Below the pieces are notes generated by a model, which was given only the letters and a program-made list of their open reading frames with translations, searched no databases and was not told the origin of the DNA. From Rhizobium aethiopicum (GTDB lineage: Bacteria; Pseudomonadota; Alphaproteobacteria; Rhizobiales; Rhizobiaceae): 64,000 bases of DNA. Made by a program: the position numbers and the translations under genes. The stretch covers positions 82,738 to 146,737 of the forward strand of contig NZ_JACIFV010000015.1 of assembly GCF_014197535.1 (NCBI RefSeq), read 5' to 3'. Positions 42,534 through 50,776 of this stretch are shown one piece after another; positions within the stretch are counted from its first letter, which is position 1; the number at the start of each line of letters is the position of its first letter.

Positions 42534-43414
42534 GCGCGCTTCTCCGGGTTGAGGCGGCGGGTGACGCGGAAATAGGCGAAGCAGAAGAGCGACAGGAAGA
42601 TGCAGATCAAGACGGCGCGCGCTGCACCTTCACCGTATTTCTTCGAGCCGATCGCCGTCTGGTAGGTGTCGATGATCATCGTCGTCGTCTCGCCGCTCGG
42701 GCCGCCCTGGGTCAGGATCCAGATGATGTCGAACGAGTTGAAGGTGGCGATCAGCGACAGCATCGACATGGTGATGATGGCGGGCACCATCAGCGGCAGG
42801 GTAATGCGGCGGAAGCGGTACCAGCGGCCGGCGCCGTCAGTCCAGGCGGCTTCGTAGAGATCCTTCGGGATCGACTGGATTGCCGCCAGGAAGTAGATCG
42901 TCACCAGCGGCACGCCGATCCACACGTCGGTGACGATCGTCGCCCAGAAGGCGGTGCTGCCATAGGCGAGGAAGGCGACCGGGCCGTCGACGAGGCCGAA
43001 GCGCTGCAACAGGCCCGAGATCATCCCGAACTGGCCGTTATACATCCAGCCCCACATGAAGATGCCGATCGCCATCGGCACGATCCATGGCGGCATGGTC
43101 AAAAGCCGGAACAGCGAGCGGCCGGGCACGGCGGCATTCAGCATGCAAGCGCCGAAGGTGCCGATCACCATTTTCAAAGCGACGGAGAAGAAGGTCCAGA
43201 CGAAGGTGCGGAGGATGACCTCGGCAAAAGTGGCGTTGAAGATCTTCTCGTAATTGATCCAGCCGACCCAATTGGTGGTCTTCTTCAGCGACGCATCGGT
43301 GAAGGAGAGAATGAAGGTGTCGACGAGCGGATAAGCGACGATGGCGAGAACATAGAGAACGGCCGGAAGGAGGAGGATCCAGGCGAAGATGAAGGCGCTT
43401 CTTTGAACACTCAT
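42530..43414 (-). CDS. ABC transporter permease, MalF/UgpA type
   Basis: A 294-residue permease with six transmembrane helices. The EAA motif is YEAAWTDGAGRWYRFRRITL (about 188-207), followed by LPLMVPAI. It forms the channel with the permease encoded just downstream. The start lies 13 bases after the Gfo/Idh/MocA stop codon, so the oxidoreductase and importer are one operon. Confidence 0.92.
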   Translation of the reverse strand: MSVQRSAFIFAWILLLPAVLYVLAIVAYPLVDTFILSFTDASLKKTTNWVGWINYEKIFNATFAEVILRTFVWTFFSVALKMVIGTFGACMLNAAVPGRSLFRLLTMPPWIVPMAIGIFMWGWMYNGQFGMISGLLQRFGLVDGPVAFLAYGSTAFWATIVTDVWIGVPLVTIYFLAAIQSIPKDLYEAAWTDGAGRWYRFRRITLPLMVPAIITMSMLSLIATFNSFDIIWILTQGGPSGETTTMIIDTYQTAIGSKKYGEGAARAVLICIFLSLFCFAYFRVTRRLNPEKRA

Positions 43415-43427
43415 CTTGCCGCCTTCC

Positions 43428-44585
43428 TCAAGCCGCTCTGGCGTGGAGGGCCTCGTCGAAGCGGTCCCAGACAGGACGCAGGTCGACGACCGATTTCTTC
43501 ATCCTCGCTTCGTCCATTGCGAGAGCCAGAATGCCGGCTTCGAGCGCATTCAGCGTGGAGACGGGAAGCTCGAGCCCGGTGCGCACGCTTTCGAGCAGGT
43601 CGCTCGCCATCTGTTCGTCGGCGCCGTAATGCTGAGAGAGTTCGGTGGCGGCATAGGTGTTCTCGACCACCTTGTTGCCGGTCAGCTGTTCATGGACGTT
43701 CAGATAACCGCGAACGAAATCGCCCTCGGCCATGCCGCGCGAGCCCATGATGGCGAAACGGCGGAACTGGTCGGGTACGTTGAGATTGGTATGGAAGTTC
43801 ATGCCGACGCCATTGGCATATTCGACGATCGCCACCTGATAGTCGATGATATCGGCGTCGCTGTCGAAGACCTTGTCGGAGCCCATCCAGCCACTCGGCT
43901 TGCGGTGGAAAAGCTCGAGGTCGTTGATGCCCTCGCGCGCTGGGTCGTTGGCCGGAGTGAAGCTCTTGCGGCCGCCGAAACTGGCGACCCGTTCCGGCCG
44001 CGCGCCGACGACGCCATTATAAAGGTCGAGGTCGTGGCAGCATTTCTCCAGCATGAAGCTGCCGGAATAACGCTCGTAGCGGCGCCAGTCGCGCATGAAG
44101 AAGGCGCCGTGATAGGGCTCGATATGTTCGGACGCCTCGATCGAGACGATCTGGCCAAGCTTGCCCTCGGCCTGGATGGCGCGGAGATCCTTGTAAAGAG
44201 GAGAATATCGCAGCACCAGACCGACCATCAGCCGCTCGTGGCCGAACTTCGCCATCAGATGGGCAAGCTCGATGCTTTCCGCGATCGTCGTGACGATCGG
44301 CTTTTCGCAGAAGACCTTGAGACCGGCTTGCAGCCCGAGCTTGATATGGTCGAGATGCATGTGATTGGGGGAGCCGATCATCAGCAGATCAAGCTTTTCG
44401 GAGGCGAGGAGCTCCTCCGGCGAGCCGTAGACCTTGCCGGCGGAAATGCCCTTTTCCGTCAAACCCGGCAGTCCCGCAGGGTCGGGATCGACGTAACCGA
44501 CGATGTCGAAGCTGCTATCGATCGCTTTGAAGACGTAGCCGAGGTAGCCGAGCCGGAATCCGAGCCCGATGATGCCCACTTTCAT
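43428..44585 (-). CDS. Gfo/Idh/MocA-family oxidoreductase
   Basis: A 385-residue NAD(P)-dependent sugar or polyol dehydrogenase, first gene of the ABC operon. The N-terminal Rossmann motif is VGIIGLGFRLG (about 3-13); the family EKP motif is CEKP (93-96), holding the catalytic Lys. The C-terminal domain contains CCHDLDLYNGVVG with the usual HD pair. The start is ATG 44585 (GGGAAC upstream); 27 further codons are open but not family-like. Linkage to the importer suggests it oxidises the imported carbohydrate (inositol-, glucoside- or keto-sugar-type; the precise one cannot be told). Confidence 0.92.
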   Translation of the reverse strand: MKVGIIGLGFRLGYLGYVFKAIDSSFDIVGYVDPDPAGLPGLTEKGISAGKVYGSPEELLASEKLDLLMIGSPNHMHLDHIKLGLQAGLKVFCEKPIVTTIAESIELAHLMAKFGHERLMVGLVLRYSPLYKDLRAIQAEGKLGQIVSIEASEHIEPYHGAFFMRDWRRYERYSGSFMLEKCCHDLDLYNGVVGARPERVASFGGRKSFTPANDPAREGINDLELFHRKPSGWMGSDKVFDSDADIIDYQVAIVEYANGVGMNFHTNLNVPDQFRRFAIMGSRGMAEGDFVRGYLNVHEQLTGNKVVENTYAATELSQHYGADEQMASDLLESVRTGLELPVSTLNALEAGILALAMDEARMKKSVVDLRPVWDRFDEALHARAA

Positions 44586-44915
44586 GCCGATCAAGTTCCC
44601 GATTAAGTAATTTATTTTCTTTAAGTTGGGACAAAAATCGGGAGGCGTCAATAGAAAACGGGCCACGAGACGTGAGCATGAAATTAATTTTCATAATTCG
44701 GGAGGCGGCTTTCGATAAGCGCCGTCAGTGGCGAGAATGCCCAGGCAGCGGAATGGAGCAGGCGCGTGTTTGAAGCCCGGCGCGCAGAAAACAGGCTTGA
44801 TGGCAACTAGCGGCAACTTCGCCGGCAAGCTCACGCAAAACTCGCGAAATGTTGAAAAGTCGAGCGCGCTTGCGTGTGTAGGATGGGCGAGAACCCGAGG
44901 CCAGGAGGAGCCATC
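44586..44915. promoter_or_regulatory. Divergent promoter region of the sugar ABC operon and hydrolase gene
   Basis: A 330-base non-coding stretch. It is AT-rich near the ABC operon and contains an ATGAAATTAATTTTCAT dyad at 44678-44694 (TGAAA-N5-TTTCA core), a plausible operator. Close to the hydrolase gene there is a weak promoter-like TTGAAA...TGTGTA pair about 60 bases upstream of its start. No other gene is seen. Confidence 0.45.
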
Positions 44916-45803
44916 ATGACCCGCATGACAGCCAAGGATTTCCCACAGGAACTGCTCGAACTCTACGATTATTACGCGCATGGAAAGATTACCAAGCGCG
45001 AGTTTCTCGACCGCGCCGGCAAATTCGCTGTCGGCGGCGTGACCGCAGCCGCCATTCTGGCGTCGCTGAGCCCGAATTATGCGCTGGCGACCCAGGTCGA
45101 GGCCACCGATCCGGATATCTCCGCCGAATACATCACCTATCCCTCGCCGAAAGGAAATGGAGATGTCCGCGGCTATCTCGCGCGTCCCGCAAAGGCCGCC
45201 GGCAAGGTCGCGGGCGTGGTCGTCGTTCACGAGAACAGGGGCCTGAACCCCTATATCGAGGATGTGGCGCGGCGCGTGGCAAAGGCCGGCTTCATCGCAT
45301 TAGCGCCGGATGGGCTGACGTCGGTCGGCGGCTATCCCGGCAATGACGAGAAGGGGCGGGAGCTCCAGCAGAAGGTCGATCCGGAAAAGCTGATGAATGA
45401 CTTTTTCGCGGCGGTCGAATTCCTGATGAAGGGTGATCTGACCACCGGTAAGGTCGGTATAACAGGCTTCTGCTACGGCGGCGGTGTCGCCAACGCCGCG
45501 GCTGTCGCTTATCCGGAACTGGCCGCGGCCGTGCCTTTCTACGGCCGGCAGCCGCGCGCCGAGGACGTGCCGAAGATCAAGGCGCCGTTGCTTCTCCACT
45601 ATGCCGGGCTGGACAAGGGGATCAACGAAGGCTGGCCGGCCTATGAAGCCGCGTTGAAAGCGGCCGGCAAGACATACGAGGCCTATATCTACCCCGACGT
45701 CAATCACGGCTTCCATAATGACACCACGCCGCGTTACGACGAGGCGGCAGCCAAGCTCGCCTGGCAGCGAACGATCGACTGGTTCAGCAAATATCTCGCT
45801 TGA
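44916..45803 (+). CDS. Dienelactone hydrolase family protein, exported
   Basis: A 295-residue alpha/beta hydrolase. ATG 44916 has a strong CAGGAGGAG site; the frame's earlier ATG was rejected. The N-terminus contains a degenerate twin-arginine segment (KREFLDRAGKFAVGG, KR in place of RR) followed by a hydrophobic stretch ending in YALA, so periplasmic location is likely. The catalytic triad is visible: Cys in GFCYGGG, an Asp in HYAGLDKG, and His in DVNHGFHND. Homologues hydrolyse lactones and small esters. It faces the sugar ABC operon but is not obviously coregulated. Confidence 0.9.
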   Translation: MTRMTAKDFPQELLELYDYYAHGKITKREFLDRAGKFAVGGVTAAAILASLSPNYALATQVEATDPDISAEYITYPSPKGNGDVRGYLARPAKAAGKVAGVVVVHENRGLNPYIEDVARRVAKAGFIALAPDGLTSVGGYPGNDEKGRELQQKVDPEKLMNDFFAAVEFLMKGDLTTGKVGITGFCYGGGVANAAAVAYPELAAAVPFYGRQPRAEDVPKIKAPLLLHYAGLDKGINEGWPAYEAALKAAGKTYEAYIYPDVNHGFHNDTTPRYDEAAAKLAWQRTIDWFSKYLA

Positions 45804-45810
45804 AAGGCCG

Positions 45811-45835
45811 TGGCGGCGGGGAGCCACCCCCGCCA
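45811..45835. terminator. GC-rich hairpin between convergent genes
   Basis: TGGCG(gc)GGGG pairs with CCCCCGCCA around a five-base loop just after the hydrolase stop codon and before the convergent YdcZ gene end. There is no T-tract, so termination may be Rho-assisted. Confidence 0.4.
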
Positions 45836-45856
45836 GCTTGGACAGGTCGTGCCCGG

Positions 45857-46297
45857 CTACTGCGAACGGTCGACCTTGCGCCGTTCCCGACTGATGATCA
45901 TTCCGCCGACGATGAGAACAATACCGCCGGCGTTCGCCCAGAGTGAACCCGGGACGCCGCTGATATAATCAAACGCCACCCCGGTTACCATCTGCCCGCC
46001 GATGATCAGCAGAGCCGAATTGATCGCGCCGATCCGCGCAATTGCCCAACTGCCGGCGGCCACGAAGACGACGCCGAGCGGACCACCCAGATAGGCATAC
46101 CAGGGCGCCGCGGCGGCGCCTGCGGGAAGCAGGCTTCCGACGAAGAGACCAAGGCAGGTGAGGACGACAAAACCCACGGCGTGATTCCAGAAGGATGCGA
46201 TCAGCGGACTCGTCGAGATGCTTAACCGCCCATTGAGCTGACGGCTGAGGCCGACGAGCACGCCGCCGAGGCAAGCAAGCAGAATGAAGAGCGTCAC
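45857..46297 (-). CDS. DMT-family YdcZ/DUF606 membrane protein, second copy
   Basis: A 146-residue protein with five predicted helices. The start is GTG 46297, which overlaps the stop of the upstream copy by four bases and has GAGGTG upstream; the longer frame is out of register with family sequence. TM1 begins LFILLACLGGVLVGLSRQLN and later helices include the conserved SWAIARIGAINSALLIIGGQ. DUF606 proteins are small-drug/metabolite transporters, often encoded as pairs that presumably form heterodimers. Confidence 0.85.
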   Translation of the reverse strand: MTLFILLACLGGVLVGLSRQLNGRLSISTSPLIASFWNHAVGFVVLTCLGLFVGSLLPAGAAAAPWYAYLGGPLGVVFVAAGSWAIARIGAINSALLIIGGQMVTGVAFDYISGVPGSLWANAGGIVLIVGGMIISRERRKVDRSQ

Positions 46298-46779
46298 GCC
46301 GCACCTCGCCCGAACAATATGATCAGCGCCGCCCCCGCAACGACGAGGCCGAGTGCCGCGATGTCGCGTGCATCGGGGTGCCGCTTGCGCATGCCGAACA
46401 GTCCCCAACTGTCGGCCGCGACGCTGAAGACGACCTGGCCTGCCAGGCCGAGAGCCAAGGTGCCGGAGAGCCCGAGCGGTGAGTTGACCGCGGTCGAGGT
46501 CAGCATGACCGTTGCCGCGCCTGATATGCCGCCGAAATAGGCCCATAAGGGCGCCTTCAAGGTCTTTTCCTGCCTTGGCATTCGCCGCCGGTGAACCAGC
46601 AGGAGAAGTATGACGGCGGCGATGATGCCGGTGCCGTGAGCGGTCCAAGAGGAGAACAGCGGATTCCCGTAGCGTGCCAGCTCGCCATTGAGGTGCACCA
46701 TGAAAGTTAGGAGCCCACCCGTGGCGAAAGCGCCGGCAAAGTAGATCGGATGCGGATTTCGTGCGGCGTCGATGGTCAT
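46294..46779 (-). CDS. DMT-family YdcZ/DUF606 membrane protein, first copy
   Basis: A 161-residue protein with five helices, paralogous to the gene just downstream. TM motifs include GGLLTFMVHLNGELARYGNP and TSTAVNSPLGLSGTLALGL. The start at 46779 is chosen on family length with GGGATC upstream; the frame is open for 26 more codons. The four-base overlap with the downstream copy indicates translational coupling and equimolar synthesis of the two halves. Confidence 0.82.
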   Translation of the reverse strand: MTIDAARNPHPIYFAGAFATGGLLTFMVHLNGELARYGNPLFSSWTAHGTGIIAAVILLLLVHRRRMPRQEKTLKAPLWAYFGGISGAATVMLTSTAVNSPLGLSGTLALGLAGQVVFSVAADSWGLFGMRKRHPDARDIAALGLVVAGAALIILFGRGAA

Positions 46780-47307
46780 TGCAGATCCCGTCAGCGAATC
46801 GATTGCGGCTAATGTTTTCAAATTGCCACTAAGGCCATTCATCGGCATCTTCAGCAAGACGCGGTGTCGTCATAGCCTGGCAGGCACGGAGGACGCGATC
46901 CTAAGGATCCAGCCACGTTGATCGCGTTTCTCCTCGATGCAAACGCACCGATCGTCAGGTCGGGGAGCGTCGGCGATCATAAGAAGATACCGCCGGCCAT
47001 CGTCATGCGTGCTTTTCTGAAATGGAGGAAATTTCGCCGGATGTGGCGGCGTTCTTCATAGCGGAACCGCTCTATGATTACCGCAAGTCGCTTCCGCTTT
47101 CGGCAATTGTGCGGTAGCCTGTCCGTTCGTTCACATCCGGCGAAGGTTTCGCCGTGAGCCCGCAGATGTTGAGTACGGGCGAAGTTGCGATCGTCCAGAG
47201 TTTCGGAACAGTTTCCGTCATCCGTGATCCGGCTAAAATGCGATATGAACGGAACAAGCATGCCTGCAATTGGGTTTCGAACCTTAGCGTTTAAAAGGAG
47301 GAGCATC
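46780..47307. other. Intergenic stretch without a convincing gene
   Basis: About 530 bases between the YdcZ pair and a 74-residue protein. A 118-codon minus-strand open frame exists but has no ribosome site and reads as low-quality Arg-rich sequence. No hairpin or promoter stands out apart from the strong ribosome site just before 47308. Confidence 0.5.
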
Positions 47308-47532
47308 ATGCCTACGGTTGCCGCGACGCCCATTACTCCGCCCGATCAGCACGTCGTCACCGCGCGCGAAGCCATCGAGCCGCTGTATGAGAAGCTCGAA
47401 CTTCAAACGGAATCGCTGGTTCTTTCTGCAGCACTCGAAGCAGGATGGTCTCCGGACGAGGCAACGGAAGCGCTGGCGGCACTCAGACTGCAGGACGCGC
47501 TGTCCATCCTCGACGAACGGTCCGGCCAGTAA
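47308..47532 (+). CDS. Small uncharacterised protein, 74 aa
   Basis: A 74-residue acidic protein preceded by a very strong site (AAAAGGAGG, seven bases from the ATG). It reads as two helices: EAIEPLYEKLELQTESLVLS and DEATEALAALRLQDALSILD. No family is recognised. The ribosome site and the shared helical content make it a real gene rather than noise. It sits alone between the YdcZ pair and the histidine kinase. Confidence 0.65.
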   Translation: MPTVAATPITPPDQHVVTAREAIEPLYEKLELQTESLVLSAALEAGWSPDEATEALAALRLQDALSILDERSGQ

Positions 47533-47730
47533 ATTCGAGGAAAAATCGACGAGGGCGGCTAAGTGTCTCAAGATCGCGGCGGGGGCTTTGCCGATCTGAT
47601 CTTGGGTGGGCGATCAATCCGGTCGTGTGCGATCCGACCAATGGCATGCCCGTATGCCCGGTCCCGCCGTCGAGGATCGTCCTAATGCAGTAGTCATCTC
47701 GATTCCTCACAAGCTGGCGTAGAGAGCAAT

Positions 47731-49827
47731 TCACGCCGGGAACAATAGTTCAACGACCGTTCCTTTGCCCGGCGCCGAGGCAATGCGAGCGTCGCCGCCG
47801 CTCTGGCGAACGAAGCCATAAACCACGGCCAGGCCAAGACCTGCGCCACCTTCCGCTTCGCGGGTTGTGAAATAGGGTTCAAAGGCTTTGTCAACGGCCT
47901 CTGGTGTCATTCCGATACCGTTGTCCGTAACGCTGACGCTGACGCCCGCCTCGCTGCTGGAACAGCGGATGAGGATCGTTCCGCCAGCCGGCATGGCTGC
48001 AGCGGCGTTGAGGCAGAGATTGAGGATCGATTGTTCGAAGAGCGCTGTATCAATGACCACTGTGGGCAGGTCGTCGGCAATATTGAAGGCAAGCCGGCAT
48101 GTTTCGCCAATGGCTATTTCCAGCACGTCGGCCATGCCGCGCAGAACAGCGCCGATCTCCACCGGTCCTGGACGGATCGGCTGCTGGCTGCCGATGGAAA
48201 GCATGCTCCCGGCCAGCGACCTGCCGCGGTCGGCCGCCTTTCGGATGCGAGCGAGGTGCCGCTTCTGCCGGTCGTTGAATCCGGTTTCGCGCTCCAGCAG
48301 GCCGAGGCTGCCTGTGATGATGCCGATCATGTTGCCTACCTCGTGGCTCACCTGGTGGGTCATGCGCATGATGCCGTCGAGCCGTTGGATCTTTGCTGCC
48401 TCCGCCTCCTGCCGGTCCATGTCAGTGATATCGCGCGCCAGCAACACGATGCCGCCATCCGGTTGGCGCGATATCGACACTTCCGTCACCCGCCCAGCGT
48501 CAGAGCGGTGGCGCAGTACGGACCTGTCGGAGAGCAGACCGGCGTCGTTCTCGGCCGGCAGGAGTGCCGGATCGATCTCTGGCAGCGGCGTCACGAAATT
48601 GCGAAGCGGCAATTTCCTGGCCGAACCAGACCAGCCGACCAACTCGATGACGCGGCGGTTCATGGTGATCGGCCGGCCGCGCGGATCGAACAGCGCAATG
48701 CCCTCGTTCATGCTGCGGAAAGTGGAGCGGATGGTGCGGGCGGCGGCCTCCGCAGTGCGCCGTAGCCGCGTGACGCGTTCGACGCTTTCCCGGAATGCAC
48801 GGAACGCTTCGAGCAGGCGCACCAGCTCGGTTTCCGTGCCGTCATAGCGCGGCGCGTCAACGTCCTTGCGCCCTTCTGCCAATGCATTCATGCCGTTCGA
48901 AAGCGCTACGATGCCGCGTGAGACACGCATGACCGAGCGGATCGAGACCACGGCCATCGCCAGCACCAGCAGCGAGGCGACGGCGACGATGACGAGGATG
49001 CGGCTCAAGGCATCGGAGGTCGAGACGAGGTCGTCGCTGAGGCCGCGGGCGACGGCCTCACTTTGGGTTTCAGTCGCGTGCGACAGATCGCGGGAAACAC
49101 TATGCAGGCGCGAGACGGCAGCGCGGATGGCGAACATTTCGAGGAGATAACGCGTCTGCGCCTCGAAGACCCGTTCGTATGGGGCAAGTTCGGCGGCGCC
49201 GATCCGGATGTCCGGCGCGGCGCGTTCGAGGCGCGGCGCGGTCTCGGACACGTAGCGCCGCCGCAATTCGCCGAGCTGGAAGAGGCTGTCCGAGTTGGAG
49301 GCGGATTGCACGATGGCATTCAGCCGACTGCGGAGATCGGCATCGGCGATGCCGCTGCCGGTCGCAATTTCGCCAAGCGCTGCGGCAGCCTCGGCCTTGT
49401 GCTGCTGGGCGGATTCCGCGTCGCCTGCAAGCGCCGTCGTCTGCGTTCGGATCGTTTCCAGCAGATCGACGATGCGGCTGCCGGTAAAGCTATTCGCGGC
49501 AGCCTCGTCGTTTTCAGGTTGCATGGCGCGCAGCAATGCATCGACCTGCACGACGACCGAGCGGCTTTCGCTGGACACCCGATAGGGCGAGGTCGCATTC
49601 ATCAGGAAGGGTGCGCTGGAGACGAGATCGGAAACCTGCCGCGAGACCAGCGAAGCCTTGGCAAGACTCGAAAACGCCTGCAAGCCATAGGCGGCCATCT
49701 CTTGGCGCGCCCGCTGCAAGCCGTAGATGGCGATCGTTGCGAGGCTGAAGACGAGCACGCAGATAAAAACAATGGCGAAGGGCAGGCGAAAGGCGATGGA
49801 GGATAGGAACGGACGGCTGATCACCAT
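47731..49827 (-). CDS. Sensor histidine kinase
   Basis: A 698-residue membrane kinase. One N-terminal helix (about 13-35), a long periplasmic helical domain (about 36-275), a second helix (about 280-300), a HAMP-like linker, a PAS-like segment (about 365-475; NRRVIELVGWSG), and a kinase core with the H-box HQVSHEVGNMIG, N-box NLCLNAAAAM, G1 DNGIGM and G2 GGAGLGLAV. The kinase gene overlaps its response regulator by seven bases. The large helical sensor is like those detecting ligand-loaded binding proteins (TorS-like); the adjacent AfuA-type binding proteins are candidates. Confidence 0.92.
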   Translation of the reverse strand: MVISRPFLSSIAFRLPFAIVFICVLVFSLATIAIYGLQRARQEMAAYGLQAFSSLAKASLVSRQVSDLVSSAPFLMNATSPYRVSSESRSVVVQVDALLRAMQPENDEAAANSFTGSRIVDLLETIRTQTTALAGDAESAQQHKAEAAAALGEIATGSGIADADLRSRLNAIVQSASNSDSLFQLGELRRRYVSETAPRLERAAPDIRIGAAELAPYERVFEAQTRYLLEMFAIRAAVSRLHSVSRDLSHATETQSEAVARGLSDDLVSTSDALSRILVIVAVASLLVLAMAVVSIRSVMRVSRGIVALSNGMNALAEGRKDVDAPRYDGTETELVRLLEAFRAFRESVERVTRLRRTAEAAARTIRSTFRSMNEGIALFDPRGRPITMNRRVIELVGWSGSARKLPLRNFVTPLPEIDPALLPAENDAGLLSDRSVLRHRSDAGRVTEVSISRQPDGGIVLLARDITDMDRQEAEAAKIQRLDGIMRMTHQVSHEVGNMIGIITGSLGLLERETGFNDRQKRHLARIRKAADRGRSLAGSMLSIGSQQPIRPGPVEIGAVLRGMADVLEIAIGETCRLAFNIADDLPTVVIDTALFEQSILNLCLNAAAAMPAGGTILIRCSSSEAGVSVSVTDNGIGMTPEAVDKAFEPYFTTREAEGGAGLGLAVVYGFVRQSGGDARIASAPGKGTVVELLFPA

Positions 49828-50561
49828 GCGATCTCGCCCTCGTCAGTGTCGAGAACATAGCCCTTGCCGCGGCGCGTTTTGATATGGCGCGGAAGGTCTG
49901 GATTACGCTCGATCTTGCGACGCAGGCGCAGCACGAGCACGTCGACATTGCGGTCGATATAGCGCTCGCTCTCTGCGCCCAGCCGGTCGAGGATCTGGGC
50001 GCGGCTGACGGGTGTGTTGGGGGTTTCAGCAAGGATTTCGAGCAGCGCGAATTCGGCGCTCGTCAGCGACTTGGCTGGGTCAGTGCGGCAGGTGGCGCGG
50101 CGGCTCTTGAGATCCACTGACCAATCGCCGAGTCTAAGGGATGCGGGTTCGTGCTCTCGCTCGCTTTCGCGCTCCGGCTTCAGTGAAGGGATGGTCCGGC
50201 GCAGTACGGCCTTGATGCGGGCCGTCAATTCGATCGGCTCGAAAGGTTTGACGACATAGTCGTCCGCCGCCGTTTCAAGGCCGAGCACCCGGTCCACGGC
50301 GCTGCCGGCAGCCGTCACCATGACGATGCCAATATTGGTCTGAGCGCGCAGGCGCTGCGCGAAGGTGCGGCCGGAAGTGCCGGGCAGGTTATGGTCGACG
50401 AGCACGAGATGCACGGTTTCGCGCGAAAGCACGATTGCTGCTTCCTCCGCCGACGGTGCGGTGAGAGGCATCCAGCCCTCCGCCTCCACGAGGTCGGAGA
50501 TCAGCTCCGCCATGTCCGGATCGTCCTCGACGATCAGAATGCTGATCCTCTCATTCAACAC
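49821..50561 (-). CDS. OmpR-family response regulator
   Basis: A 246-residue regulator. The receiver (about 5-115) has the acidic pocket in IVEDDPDMAEL, the phosphoacceptor Asp in LVLVDHNLPG, and the Lys in VVKPFEP. A winged HTH (about 140-240) ends in RRGKGYVLD. The first possible start is ATG 50579, but GGGAGGAC there is more likely the ribosome site for the GTG at 50561, which I use. It is divergent from the ABC importer and presumably binds the TTTGT repeats between them. Confidence 0.9.
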   Translation of the reverse strand: MLNERISILIVEDDPDMAELISDLVEAEGWMPLTAPSAEEAAIVLSRETVHLVLVDHNLPGTSGRTFAQRLRAQTNIGIVMVTAAGSAVDRVLGLETAADDYVVKPFEPIELTARIKAVLRRTIPSLKPERESEREHEPASLRLGDWSVDLKSRRATCRTDPAKSLTSAEFALLEILAETPNTPVSRAQILDRLGAESERYIDRNVDVLVLRLRRKIERNPDLPRHIKTRRGKGYVLDTDEGEIAW

Positions 50562-50630
50562 ATGCACGTCCTCCCGCATCCATTATAGGCAGGGCTGTCA
50601 CGATCTTCAAAGCGGGCTCGTGTTATGCGC

Positions 50631-50657
50631 TTTGTCACATTTGTAACCTTTGTCATT
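50631..50657. promoter_or_regulatory. Three tandem TTTGT repeats with 9-bp period
   Basis: TTTGTCACA, TTTGTAACC and TTTGTCATT follow each other exactly, so TTTGT recurs at 50631, 50640 and 50649. Directly repeated sites at near one-helical-turn spacing are typical targets of OmpR-family regulators. They lie between the response-regulator gene and the first binding-protein gene, suggesting control of the importer and autoregulation. Confidence 0.5.
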
Positions 50658-50776
50658 TTTGAGGGTTCGCCGCCGGCAAAGCTGTAAGAACCGTAACCAT
50701 TCTTCGATTGCGCAAGGCAGCAGATGTGACATCCTGATTGCGGAGATTGGGACGCAGGGTCCGATGGGAGGGAATC

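Noticed and set aside
46977..47333. 118-codon minus-strand open frame between the YdcZ pair and the 74-aa gene
   Set aside because: No ribosome site, Arg/His-rich unstructured translation, and it overlaps the well-supported small gene on the other strand.
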